Of a stretch of 64,000 nt of DNA, positions 34,384 through 46,404 are shown one piece after another. Each line of letters opens with the position of its first letter. Position 1 is the first letter of the stretch. Source of the DNA: Wolfiporia cocos (lineage: Eukaryota > Basidiomycota > Agaricomycetes > Polyporales > Phaeolaceae); contig JACCLO010000009.1 of the NCBI GenBank assembly GCA_029448655.1, forward strand, positions 2,604,001-2,668,000, read 5' to 3'. The position numbers and the translations under genes were made by a program. The notes beneath the pieces were generated by a model, which had not been told where the DNA came from, ran no database searches, and was given only the letters and a program-made list of their open reading frames with translations.

Positions 34384-37300
34384 ATGAGGTTCACCAAGCC
34401 ATCATGGGTCATGCACAAAGGTTAGAACGGTTCGAAGCTACCGTTTCCACGATTGACACGTTCCCGCTAGATACCTCTATGAGAGGAGATCAGGAAAAGC
34501 GATTATCTATCTTCTCCGTTCACGTACATCCGGATGGCTCGCGCATAGCTACCGGAGGTCTTGACGCGAAAGTGCGGATCTGGAGTACGAAGCCCATTCT
34601 GAACCACGCCTCGGAACTGTCCGGACGACCACCGAAGTCACTATGTACACTCTCAATGCATACCGGTCCTGTCCTCGTAGTCCGATGGGCACACTCGGGG
34701 AGATGGTTGGCCAGTGGGAGTGACGATGAAATTGTAATGATATGGGATCATGACCCGTGAGTTGGAATGCTGCTCGTATACGTGCCCAATTGAGTCGTTC
34801 TATCGGGACTCAAAAGAGCTTCTAATATTCCAGTTTGGCGAAGGGCAAGGTCTGGGGGTCGGAGGAAGTGAATGTCGAGGGTTGGAAACCGATGAAGAGA
34901 TTACCAGGACACGAAAGTGGTATGTCGCTTATTCAGTTGCCTATTCGAAAGGCAGTGTGGCTCAAATGATATTTACCAACCAGATGTCACGGACATGGCG
35001 TGGTCACCCGGAGACAGATATCTTGCCACAGTCGGACTCGATTCGCAGGTATTGGTTTGGTGCGGGTACACTCTTGGTGAGATTATCTAGCTCTGGCTAT
35101 GACTTATCATGTGTTGACGCGCCACAATAGAGCGTCTCTGCAAAATAGACCAGCATCAGGGATTTGTGAAAGGTGTATGCTGGGATCCTGTTGGAGAGTT
35201 TCTTGCTACTGGCTCAGATGACAGGTCTGTCCGGATATGGCGGACGACCGACTGGGGGCTTGAAGCCGAGGTCAGGAAACCGTTTGATCATTCTCCTGGA
35301 ACTTTCTTCAGAAGACTAAGGTATTTTGTTTGTACTTGAGCAAAGCTGCGAGACTCTCATTGTCTAATTCTGACAGCTGGTCACCAGATGGTGCACATAT
35401 TACGGCATCCAATGCAACAAACAACGAAGGATATGTTTTCATTGCCGCGGTCATAGCCAGAGGCTCCTGGACTTCAGAGATCAGCCTTGTGGGGCATGAG
35501 AACACGGTAGAAGTGGCTGTAAGTGAGAATTCCGCAGTTCTAACTCATGATATTCACATCGCGATATAGGCATATAACCCACATATATTCTTGCGAGACT
35601 CTACCCTCCCCGTCGTTGCGTCAAATATCTGCTCAGTCGTTGCACTTGGAGCAGATGATCGTGCGGTCTCAGTATGGCAGACAAAGTCAGCTAGGCCGTT
35701 GATTGTAGCGAAGGAGGTCTTCGAGAGACAGATTATGGATCTAAGCTGGTACGTCTGGATGCAGCTTGGTTTATACTTACCTAATCGTACCCTAGGTCAC
35801 AAGACGGGCTCACGTTGTACGCAGTATCCTCGGATGGCACGATGGCTGTCTTCAGTTTTGATCCTGACGAACTGGAGGGGATCGTATCTCAGTCAGCGCA
35901 AGAACAATACTTGAAGAAGTTCGGATTTGTGCCACCTCCTTTGCCTGAAGGATACTCCCACCATAACTCCGTTGAGGTGCGGGCGTCGGCGACACCGTCA
36001 AACTCACGCATGACACCGCCACCGTCGCCGGGACGCGCGGGATCGCAGCCTCAAACTGCTCAAACTCAGACCGGGTTCGGAACGTCGATGAACGGAACAA
36101 GTGGTGGCGAGCACATCAACCAGCTAGTTGCAAAGCGCAAACCGAAGAAGCGGGCACAGCTCGTCACGATGAGCTCTGTCCCCTCTGCTGCCAACGGTAC
36201 CACAAGCGCTGCCTCCGCGTCCTTAAGCGCCGCTGGTGGCGTGGGCTTGCCGCCCCCACGTTCCTTCGGCGAAATGTCCAGCACGACTTCTAGTGCCTTC
36301 CTTCGCCTGCCACACTCGACCCCGAGGCAGGGCGCCAGTACCTCAGCGTTCGACGCAGACATCAGCGAGATCAAGGAGGCATCGCGCGACGAGGATGTGG
36401 ACATGTTCACAATGGATAACAACACGGAGGTGCAAATCAGCTCGCTGGACACGAGCGCGCAGGGCGGGAAGGGCAAGCGGAAGGCGAGCGATCTCAATGA
36501 TGATCGCGTAATGAGCAAGCCCAGGACGCTCGGTGGCGACCGGGTACGAGAGAATGTGCCGGTGAGACAGATTGCTGATGGCAGTGCTCTATTTGGCGCA
36601 ACCGGGAGCTCGGGCACATGGGGTGAACAATCCAGTGTAATGGGCAGACTCCCCGTCCCATCGATCCTCACGTATCTCAAGGCCACTGTCGAAGGCAGCG
36701 AGGACATCTTTGAAGGTAGAAATTCGGAAAATGACGGTATGATCTATTCCGATGGATATGGGATAGAGTTTGACGCCTGCCTAGACCCTCCTGAGGTGCT
36801 ATTCGTAAGCGGCAAGCAGACACAATGGCTCGATTACTTGCCATCGCCTATTCTCGCTGTGACCGCAACAACCTCGCTCTGCGCAGTAGCTATGCAAGAT
36901 GGATCTGTCAATGTATACTCACCCACTGGTCGCAGGTGAGGTATTTGTGGCCCATTATGTTTCAGCTGTTGATGTTGTGTTTTCAGATTGATGCCAACGT
37001 TGACGATTGGTGCTCCTTGCTCGACCCTTAGCAGCTGTAAAAACTCATTGTTGCTGCTCACGTCATCTGGCATGCTCCATGTATGGTACGTTGTTTTGAG
37101 TGTCTTGATAACACCAGGATATAGCGTCCAACAATTCATATCTGTAGGAATGTCAAGCGACAATCAGCGGCCTTCCCGCCCACATCAGTACTGCCTATCC
37201 TCGGCTCATCGCCTAATACCACGATTGTTTCAGCCACAGTACGGGCAAATGGAGCTCCCGTACTTCAGTTGTCCACTGGTGTTGCCCACTCGTGGGATGT

Positions 37301-37937
37301 TGCGCTGTCAGCGTGGGTCAAGCTCACCGAATCGTGGTGGGCAGAAGGTTCGGATGTTTGGCAGGGCCGGCAGCGATCCAATAGCCAGACGGCGACTCGC
37401 GGAGTAGTTGGTGTCCTGGAGAGTACCATCAGCGAACGTATGTCGGGGGACGAGCCAAGAGCAGACAAGCCGCGGCCAACATGGTGGAACACGGCGCTGA
37501 CTTTAGGCCATCTGGAGGCGAGGCTGCATGCTGCGAAAGCTCTAGATAGTCCACAGGAATACAAGCAGGCCTTGCTGGTATATGCGAAAAGGATTGCTGA
37601 CGAAGGATTCCGGGCCAAGGCGGAAGAGCTGGTAAAGGAGCTCTTCGGTCCTGTATATTGGTGCGTCACTGGTGCTGATCTCCTTCGTATCAAAGTGAAG
37701 CTGACATAATATATTCAATCAGGCGTCCAGGGAGGGATGATTCCTGGTCACCATCCTTGCTGGGCATGTCCAAACGAGATCTCCTCAACAACGTCTTAAT
37801 GATATTCGGTACGTACTTGCCACTTTCTCACTCGTACTCGACTAAGTGCGTCACCGCGGCCAGCACGGAGTAAAACTCTCACCAAGTTGGCGCTAGATTG
37901 GCAAGATATTTTGAAGAAAGCATCAGCTGAGGAGTAA
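34384..37937 (+). CDS. HIR1: HIR1/HIRA histone chaperone subunit
   Basis: HIRA-type proteins deposit H3-H4 independently of replication, as part of the nuclear HIR complex. The start MRFTKPSWVMHK is the standard HIR1 beginning. WD40 repeats follow: SIFSVHVHPDGSRIATGG, VVRWAHSGRWLASGSDD, AWSPGDRYLATVGLD, VCWDPVGEFLATGSDD and DLSWSQDGLTLYAVSSDGT. Then come a disordered linker with a basic KRKPKKRAQLVTM (the B-domain-like stretch that contacts ASF1 in homologues) and the Hira domain (WLDYLPSPILAVTATT, LLLLTSSGMLHVW, GVLESTISERM, LGHLEARLHAAKAL). The last exon ends LALDWQDILKKASAEE with the stop at 37935-37937. About 12 exons. Confidence 0.9.
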
Positions 37938-38331
37938 GATGGCATTGTACAGTGCTGTAGACAGTCAGGACAATCATTACTGGGACTGACCCTGTGCAGC
38001 TGGCACGTGTTGAGTACGCGGCCTTGAGTAAGGCGTTACCAAGTGCGGACAAGGAGATCATACAATGAAGCGGAACATTGGTAAGCAGCCATGTGGTTTG
38101 CTCCTTCTCCGAGAGATAGAAGCATCAGGGCTGCATGGACTCCGCATTGAAAGCAGATCGCTTCTCACCTTGCCCGATCCGCCATACTCGAGATAGGGAC
38201 AACTTGGCGCAGCAACGCGCGCGCCTCGAGGGCTGTGTCGCATCCGTCGATCAGATTTTGACTTGGACCGGCGGACCTGGAATCAAACGAGATATATGGG
38301 CCAGTATGTGTAGTGTCAGCCTCATCTCACT

Positions 38332-40449
38332 ATGCTCTTGACCGTTGCTACCGCCCTCCTGGGCGCCGCCTCGGTTGTCCCTGTCCTCGGCGGGCAGGTT
38401 CCAGCCCCAGATGGTGTCTGGGGAGCAGCGTATAGCTACCCGAAGGTCAACGTAGAGTCGCAGCTGAAGCAGTCAGCGACCACTCCAGGGAAATTGCGGG
38501 TAACAGAGAACAGCGGCGTCTGCGAGACTACTCCGGGCGTTTATCAAGCATCTGGCTACGGAGACATTGCAAGTAACGAGAGCATCTGGTATGCTCGGTT
38601 GGTGGTATCTCAGCAGCCATTAGACTTACTAGTCGTATCATAAACATGCAGGTTTTGGTTTTTCGAGGCACGCGACAACCCTGATACTGCTCCATTCACA
38701 ATCTGGTTGAATGGTGGTGTAAGTGGCATGATGAAATTGCTCTATATCGTCGCTATAACCCTTCCTAGCCCGGAAGCTCTAGCATGATCGGCCTGTTCCA
38801 GGAGCACGGGCCTTGCCGGCTCAATAACGACAGTAGTACGATCTCATATAATGACTACTCTTGGAACAACGTTTCCAATATGTAGGCTTTCGCATATCAT
38901 TCCGCTTGGCAAAACGAATAATTTATTGCATTGCACAGGTTGTACATTGATCAGCCAGTGGGCGTTGGCTACTCCTACGGCACCCTTGATGTCGGCACCT
39001 CAGAGAAGGCTGCTGCAGATGTTTGGACGGTGAGCACATTGTGCTTGCAGTCGCTACGTATTGTTGATTTTTACGGAAGTTCCTCCAAATATTTTTCTCC
39101 GACTCCCGATTCAGCAAGTACCAGCAGCACGAGTTTGCTCTCTGGACGGAGTCGTAAGGCCCATGTTTCTTGCTGCATCTTCTAGCTCATAGATGAAATG
39201 ATAGCTACGGCGGTCACTACGGACCAACATTTGCTGCGTAAGATGATTGTCTTCAACATTTGAAGAGGTCGTCTGATGTGATATGTTCTAGCTACTTCCT
39301 GCAGCAGAACGCTGGCATTGCAAACGGCTCGGTTTCTGGGCAGATCATTAATCTCAAGTACCTTGGTGTAGGAGATGGTCTTACTGTGAGCCGGTACAGT
39401 TCTACATAATACTGCTCATCATCGCTGATTGCTCGCAGGACCCATTGTCGCAATATCCTGGCTACATCAGCTATGCTGCATCCAATCCGTGGGTAATCCG
39501 CTGATCAATGTGGATGCCACATCTCGCTGACAGCATTTGACATGGCAGATACTACCCCCTGGTGTCTTCATCCGAGATCTCTGCCGGGTCCGAAGCGTGG
39601 AACGAAACAGGTGGATGTCAAGACCAGGCAAGTCAGACGCTATCGTATGTCCGAAGCATAGCTGATAGTCCACTTGCAGATTAAGGCATGCTACGACGGC
39701 GGCTCAGATGACACTTGCTCCGCGGCACAGGACTACTGCAATAACAAGATCCTCAGCCCGTTGGCCGGGAACTACGATGTGTACTACATCCTCGCCGAGG
39801 ACCCGGATCCGTATCCGCCAGATGCCACTTCCTACTTGAACAATGCCACTCTGTTGGGTCTAATCGGGGCCGAGTCGAGTTGGGCAGAGACTAATTATGA
39901 CGTCTATTACAACTTTGCGCAGACGGGGGACTGGATGAGGAACTCGAGGCCAGACTTGCAAACGGTAATCGATTCCGGTGTGCGAACCATCATTTACGAC
40001 GGCGATGCGGTATGCTCTCCCGTTCCTCCGACTTTTCAGATATATCGATCTCAATTCATCTCCTGGTAGGACTATATCCTCAACTTCAAGGGTGTGGAAG
40101 CAATGGTGTGTTCGACGTCTATGACAATTAAACGCAAGCTGACTCTTCCAAAGGTTCACAATTTGCAAACACAGTTCAGCTCAGAATTTAACCAAAAGCA
40201 GTTCACCAACTGGACTGTGGAAGGCAAACCTGCTGGCATCTACAAGAATGCCGGGACGTTCTCCTACGTCCGAATATTTGGAGCGTACGTCCTCAAACAT
40301 CTCACATAAGTGCCACCCTGTTAATGCTACATGTGCCCTGCAGTGGTCATGAGGTTGCTGCATACGAGTATGGCACACTTGCAAGGGGTCAGGCCGCGCT
40401 GCAAATGTTCAGCCAAATCATGAGCAACCAGTCGCTTTACTCTACATGA
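38332..40449 (+). CDS. Secreted serine carboxypeptidase (S10)
   Basis: Removes C-terminal residues from peptides, probably extracellular or vacuolar. A signal peptide ([19 protein letters not shown]) starts the protein. Oxyanion block [20 protein letters not shown], nucleophile motif [10 protein letters not shown], Asp in [14 protein letters not shown] and His in [11 protein letters not shown] form the S10 catalytic set; the Asp and His contexts are slightly divergent from the usual GDVDW and GHMVP. Many potential N-glycosylation sites (NNS, NVS, NGS, NET, NAT). About twelve introns of 50-60 bases; several are read only approximately. The start ATG at 38332 is set by the signal peptide. A stub of a related gene lies 400 bases downstream. 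Confidence 0.85.
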
Positions 40450-40846
40450 GGTTCTGTTTGGGCGCATGTGGATAGACGGGACATAATGTAAGAGATGCTG
40501 ACGTCGCATAGTAATTTCGTCCATTACGGTGATACGACGGCCAGCGGCGGGCAATTCCCACAAACTGGTGAGCTTGTCCCTGATATGACGTACTCCTCCA
40601 AATGCATCCCCCACCTTCGGCCTCCTCAAAGCACCGGCTGAGGCTTGTGTGAGGAGGTCCACATGTGATATTGGCCAAATGATGACCGGGACCAACCGCT
40701 GTTCAATCCCTTGTTCTCTCGCAGCATACATGTTATACTCCGCGTTCTTGAGACCTCATGGTGGTCCCGGGGCATCGTTCCTCTTTACAGCAATTGCAGC
40801 GGCTGCGTGAGCCGCTCTTGCTTTAGCAAATGATATTCCTCTGCAG

Positions 40847-40945
40847 GTCACAGAGAAAAGTGGCGTCTGCGAGACCATATTGGGCGCTTACTTAGGCATC
40901 GGGGTATGCTAACCTCGCTGCAGACGAGGGTATCTGGTATATGGA
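40847..40945 (+). pseudogene. Fragment of a second S10 carboxypeptidase
   Basis: The frame reads VTEKSGVCET and, after one frameshift, SGYANLAADEGIWY. It matches the N-terminal [10 protein letters not shown] and [14 protein letters not shown] of the intact gene at 38332. No catalytic region follows. It is a remnant of a tandem duplication. Confidence 0.75.
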
Positions 40946-41166
40946 ATCCAGCGATCCAAGTCATTTTGCGGCTCGAATATGCTCTGCAGTTGGACTGAGG
41001 ATCGTACAAAGCATAGAGGCCTTTGCACGAAAACGTAGCGCCCCTGAGTGGCGGAACGTACGAAATAGGAGTGCGAAGAGTGGCGTGCCGCACGGTGTAC
41101 GTGCCCCCCCTCATGATCAACGTTCAACCTCAACCTGCTTGATGACACCTCCAACTCGCCCTAACC

Positions 41167-44100
41167 ATGCCTGAGGAACTTGAATTTTTGTATCTCCTTT
41201 ACGATTCAGATTCAGCAATCCTTCGACAAAAGCAGGTACAGTCGATCTTTGTCGACTGCAATGCTCGTACTCGTATAGGTACTCTTGCACAGGCCATTGG
41301 TGATCAGATGCGGCCACAGCCAGTCCACGCATCGGACATTAGTCTCTGGAAGGTATGCAGCCATGTCTCCTGCCACACCTTACGACTCTCACCGCTCTCA
41401 GCCCAATAAACCTCTTCCTACCAAAGACGACGCCGGGCAAAAGGCTGGAGTTATCTTGCTAGGCAGATTGGAGCTGGGAAAGTCCAATCTCAGTGCCATC
41501 ACGACAGAGCTGGGTCATACCGAGCATTTGAACACCTCCTTTGGCAACAAAGATACGGTGCAGAGGGATGTCAAGATGGTAGATATCATTGTGCAAATCA
41601 ATCTCCCATGTGAGTTTCACTTGCATGTCACTGCAGCACGGATTTTGCATTTGGGTGGCAATTAGCCACCTGCGTGCCCGCACCTTTGTCTTCTAACCTC
41701 TGAGGATACCGGCTGGAGTGCTGTTTCTTGTCGACTGCAGGTAATACATCTTGGTCTCGGTGGCAGCTAGCTACCGTACAGATCATTGGGCGAAGAATGC
41801 CTGTTTGCACCTTCGTCTCCTGAACTGCTTATATTACTACTCCCTGCTCATGAGACTGACACTCGTTATGCACAGCCTATCCATCTTCTCATGCCTCAAA
41901 TGTATTCTCGCCTGCCCAGGATGATATGGACACTGAAGCACAACGGCGTGGTAAGTAACCTTATGAGCCTGCGTATTGTATACCGTGCTCATCGTTTGCT
42001 TTCTCTTCCATAGCCACAGAGGTGTCTTGCACCCATCGATACGTGGGGAATGCTGCTGATGCTCTATGGGAGCACATCACAAAACATTATTCCCCTGTCA
42101 GCAATTCCACGGGCACAAATGTTTATGCGAACTATGTAGCCGTTGTGCAGTCGTCTGGTACTGGCAAGTCGAGAACCATAGATGAGATGTCTAAGAAGCA
42201 TTTTGTCATTCCAATGAACCTCAGAAAGGATGGTTCTTCAGGCACGTCTCGTCTCATGCGTTTGGGCTGTGGCTAAGGTCTGGTAAAAAAAAGGGTTTCC
42301 ATCTCCGTATATAGATGCCCGTTCCGGATATAGATGCCCGTGAATACCTGCTGGACCGTGGACACCCCAACGGAGAGTATTCACGCCAAGAAGATATGTC
42401 GAGGCGCATCTGCGCATTCCTCACTGCTCTCTTTGAGGAGGCTAATGATGAGGTCAGGAAGTTTCTCAAAAAGACAATCGACGCGGGAGAAGAGGCTATT
42501 GCAACGCACTTTAGGGAGCTAATGACGACGGGCCAGAGTGCTCTTGGGCAAGGTATGGCGCGGATTGAGTTCTACGACCGAGTTGTCAAGCGTGCTAAGG
42601 AGGTAAGCTCGCTTCATGCCCACTTCACTTGATTGTCAACATGTGTCGGGTCGGGAACTTGAAGTTAGAAAAGAAGATTGACACCAAAGATCTCAAGATC
42701 CAGCAATCGCCTTCGCGTGCTCCTAATAAAAAGTTTGCGCCTTTGGTAGCGCTCGAGGCGTTGTGCGCAACGTTAGCGCCTTGCCCACCGGATAGCCCAA
42801 CGCCACAAGGTAAAATGAGTCAACAGGTAAGTAAAGGTATTATACATCTGGCCTTCATTACTGATCTGAGGAAGACAAAGGGACTTCGACCTGCCGAAGC
42901 TACTCCCAAGAGGTCGCCGCAAGTGGTGGTAGTATTCGATGAGTCTCACACTCTGACCGAAGTCGAGCAGCATTCTAAGACTGGCGACATGGGCCGGACC
43001 AACCTCAGTCAACTCCAACGCGTCCTGCGTGGGCTCAACCAAGCCCCGCTCTTTTCGCTGTTCCTGTCGACGTTAGGAGAGCAGTTCTCGCCTTGTAGGG
43101 ATCAGGATAAGTCGGGCCGCATTGTTCTGGGCGAGCTTGAGCTCATACCACCATTCACCGAAGTTGGATTCGATCACTTTGCGATCAAATTCGATGTGAA
43201 TGCAAGCACAGACCTCTCCGACGTTGCTGAGGATGAATATATATGTCGTCTTGGCCGTCCATTGCAAGAGTTCATTTGTTGTGCCGCATGACCACATTCC
43301 AAACGCGAGGCGACAGGTTTGGCGGGCGGTTCATATTCGATGACACCTACACACGGGACAACATTGTTACGTTCGCATTGGGAAAGCTACTCAATTGGCC
43401 GAACAAGCTCGCCGATCTGGAAGAGTTTACAGGTGGACAAGAAATGGCGATCTTGTCTCAGCGGCTTGCTCTGGAATACGGCTCCAGCAACTCACTGAAC
43501 GCTGCCGAACGGAAACAGGTCGAGTCACACATGCGATTGTGTCTCAGCGTCAAGCCTGGCTTCACCTACATGAGAACCATCTCTGGATCGGAACCTCTCC
43601 TTGCGGAAGCCGCCTACTACGCTATGACCCTGAAAGACAAGAGATTCGACGCACCAGGTGCGCTAAGAAAGATTTTGTCAGGCCACTTTGTAAACCGGGG
43701 CGACCGCGGCGAGGTGATTGTGCTCTTGCTGCTCGTCATGGCCCGTGATGCAGCGGTTGGACCTCCGAACGTATTCGGGAGGCCAGAACATGGACGCGTA
43801 TTCAAGGTAGTGGATTTTCTTGCTTCACTGTTCAAGAAGTCGGAAGACGTGTTGTCAGCCATGCCAAGCATCGGCAAGGAAGGCCTCGAGCTGGAGCTCA
43901 AGAATATCCTTGCAACCGCACATATGCATTTCAACCACTTCATCAAAGTCCATCAACATTCGCTCATGAAGCGTACATACCTTGCTCGCTATCCGGCTCG
44001 TGGCGCTGGCTTGACTTGCGGAAACAGCCAAATTGGCATCGATGGTGTCATTGCATTCAGTGCCCAGGAGCGGCGGATGTCGGCGCGGAACACGGGCCTT

Positions 44101-44547
44101 ATCATCTGGCAGGTCAAGCTGGACAAGATCTACACCAGTACTCCGAAGTGGGACATGTTCAGTAGCATGGACCCTGCTACGCTTGGGATATTTGACGGTG
44201 AAGGCAATCTACCGCTGGATGAGGGACTGAATGACAGGCCCGTGCCCATCATCCGTATCGTGTTTGCACTGGCAGCCAAGAAGAGCTGTCTCAAGGTTCG
44301 GCCCATGGAGTTCGCGGAACCCGACCCTCGATACCGCACATATGATTTCTGGTGCGCCGGGCTTGATCGGAACATCTTTCGACCTATCACTACTGCTCAG
44401 GAAAATAGCTGGAAAGATATACGGGAGTTTTGCAATGGATGGGAGGACGACTATGCGTCCATTGGTGTGACTCGGAAGCAGCTGCGAAGGGAGATGAATG
44501 CTGGTGCAGGTGGATACAAGGAGCATTTCAATGGGTGGTGTGTGTAG
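41167..44547 (+). CDS. Crinkler-type (CRN) protein with P-loop NTPase and nuclease-like domain
   Basis: CRN proteins are modular effectors or conflict proteins known from oomycetes and fungi. The N-terminal header reads SIFVDCNARTRIGTLAQAIG and ISLWK, the ubiquitin-like header of the family. A P-loop follows (VVQSSGTGKSRTIDEMSKK) with NLRKDGSSG, then a Walker B-like VVVVFDESHTL, a sensor-like block FSLFLSTLGEQFSP and CRLGRP. The last 400 residues end in a region with IGIDGVIAF and LIIWQVK, a D and QxK spacing that fits a PD-(D/E)xK nuclease fold. About eight exons: 41167-41352 and 41400-41609 are clear; a 47-base intron at 43270-43316 (donor GTTCAT) restores the frame between PLQE and FGGRF; the 42240-42310 junction is unresolved. 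Function here is unknown. Confidence 0.7.
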
Positions 44548-44888
44548 GCATGTGTACATGTGGAGGACTGTATTACATTGCAGATGCAATGATACTTTGA
44601 GTAAGAGGGAAAGGCCGCCGGTCAAATTTTCAAAGCCGATACTTTCAGATTATATTGCATTGAGATTAAAGTCAGCCTTCAAGCTTCAAGCCTTCAAGCT
44701 TCAAGACCGGGGCAAAGCGCCACAGCTATTTGATCTCGTGCATTTGTGCGACAAAGCTGTGAACGAAATCTCAAGAAAGCGGTGTAATATATAATACATG
44801 TCGACAGGGGGCGTACAATACTAAAATCCAAACCCAGTCCCGATACCCACAACTATCCGCGCTTGCCTGCCGGAAATCGTCGGGCATT

Positions 44889-46228
44889 TTAATCGAGATA
44901 CCACTTGTACGCCTCCCTCCACGCCTTGTTCCCATCCTTCTCGATCACGTCCTATGCGCAGGCGCATATCTATCAGCACTCCTTACGCAGCTTACATCAG
45001 GCTTACCCCATGGCACGGGATGATTCGCTCGAAGTCCCAACCCACGACCGTCCTCACGTCTCGCTTCATCGCCCTGTGTGCCATCACATCAGCATGAGCT
45101 TAGCTACATGTGGTAAGGAAGTGACTTGCTCCTTGTCTGTTCCTAAACTGTACACGAATCGCTTGTGGATCCATTGGTATGGGCTCAGGGTGCCGAATAT
45201 TGGAATGCGCCCTGAGGAGCCCGTTTTGGAGTACTGTACGCCCACATCACGTCGGTATGAGCGGATTGCTGTCATTACGCGTAAGGTGGTCGGAGACTAT
45301 GATGCATACCTGCTCGGTGGGCGGGAGGTTGAAAAGCAAGTCTGCTTCAATCAGGGTCTTGGAAGCGGGGTGAAAGAATGCGACGTCTTTGTTCACGAAT
45401 CCAGAGAAAAAACTGGAAATGGCGTGGAGATGTCTGTATCATGGATAATACCTGACGCGGTTTTGGGACTCACCAGTGCTTGATCTGTCAGTGGTAATGG
45501 TATGCCTCTATGTAAGGTGCACGGCTCTTAGCAGAAGATGAAGGCGGACTCACGTCGTCTTCAAACCCGTATTTGGTATCAGGCGGGTCCGCACCCCATG
45601 CTAGTCGAACCGCGTCTTAGTGCGCCATGTATAACGCGGTACGAGACATGGGTCACATTACCTCCGTCGAACTTGAGACCTTCAGTGGACTTCTTCCCCA
45701 TAGCCTCCTTGACAGCAATCAGCTTTGCGTCTGGATACTGCTGCTTGAATGCGCCTGATAGGTCGAAATCAGATCCGTGTCAGGGTTCTCAACATCGCAT
45801 GTTCGCTCACTGAGATGCAGGTGGTGGACGGCGTCTGCTCCAATGATCCATCTAGTCATTTCATCTGATGAACAGGTACACATACACAGAAATGCGACCA
45901 CTCACCTAACGGGGCCTAGTTCATCCAACTTCTGCTTCGTCTCATCTGTCAAGGGTGTCGAGGCGAGGACCCACACGTCTCCATTCGACAATTTGATCGC
46001 GGTTGACCTTCCGCCAAATGGAACAATTCCAAAGCGCGAGAATGGACTGTGGCACTATCTCACGTTGGCAGAGAACACCTTCCGTCGAACAATGCGCACC
46101 AGGAGAACGTCCACACGCCTCTTGCCACCTTATGGTATCTATTGTGAATGATCGACTCATTTGCTTTGTAGAACAGCCAAACTGACCTCTCTGATTGCAC
46201 ACTTGCCGTTCATATCCCCAGAGCTCAT
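44889..46228 (-). CDS. DUF4336 protein, copy 1
   Basis: DUF4336 proteins have a metallo-beta-lactamase-like build; biochemical role unknown. Blocks in order: MSSGDMNGKCAIRE, VARGVWTFS, SRFGIVPFGGRSTAIKL, GDVWVLASTPLTDETKQKL, WIIGADAVHHLHL, AFKQQYPDAKLIAVKEA, WGADPPDTKYGFEDD, GFVNKDVAFFHPASKTLIEA, DLLFNLPPTEQ, PYQWIHKRFVYSLGTDKE, AMKRDVRTVVGWDFERIIPC and NKAWREAYKWYLD. About ten short exons; the second intron (GTGCGC to CACAG, 53 bases) joins WTFS to PFSRFG. The two His in VHHLHL and the late IIPCHGD are the likely metal-side residues. It is divergent from copy 2, whose ATG is 176 bases away. Confidence 0.8.
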
Positions 46229-46276
46229 GATGGCGGTTCAGGAAGAGTACCGGGCGGCAGTTCGCCCGTTATGTGC

Positions 46277-46317
46277 ATGACGTCACGCGTCCTTCTACGG
46301 AAATCGCGTGACGTCAT
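46277..46317. promoter_or_regulatory. Inverted repeat with two CRE sites in a bidirectional promoter
   Basis: ATGACGTCACGCG at 46277-46289 is repeated as its exact reverse complement, CGCGTGACGTCAT, at 46305-46317, with 15 bases between. Each arm contains the ATF/CREB palindrome TGACGTCA (46278-46285 and 46309-46316). The repeat is placed between the divergent DUF4336 genes, 49 bases from one ATG and 88 bases from the other. Confidence 0.7.
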
Positions 46318-46404
46318 GGTTACTGGATCAGCTTCGCGGCATGTCGGTGAGCTCGTCGGAAAGGCTTGAGCGTTGTACTCAGCTCATCTTCCTATTAGCC
46401 AGGC

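Noticed and set aside
38058..38331. Possible small gene (MKRNI exon plus a 60-codon frame) between HIR1 and the S10 peptidase
   Set aside because: The exon join is not supported by phase or a known family; it may be promoter sequence.
43260..43320. Apparent frameshift in the Crinkler gene after CRLGRP
   Set aside because: An intron with donor GTTCAT and acceptor GACAG (43270-43316) restores the frame, so a break is not required.
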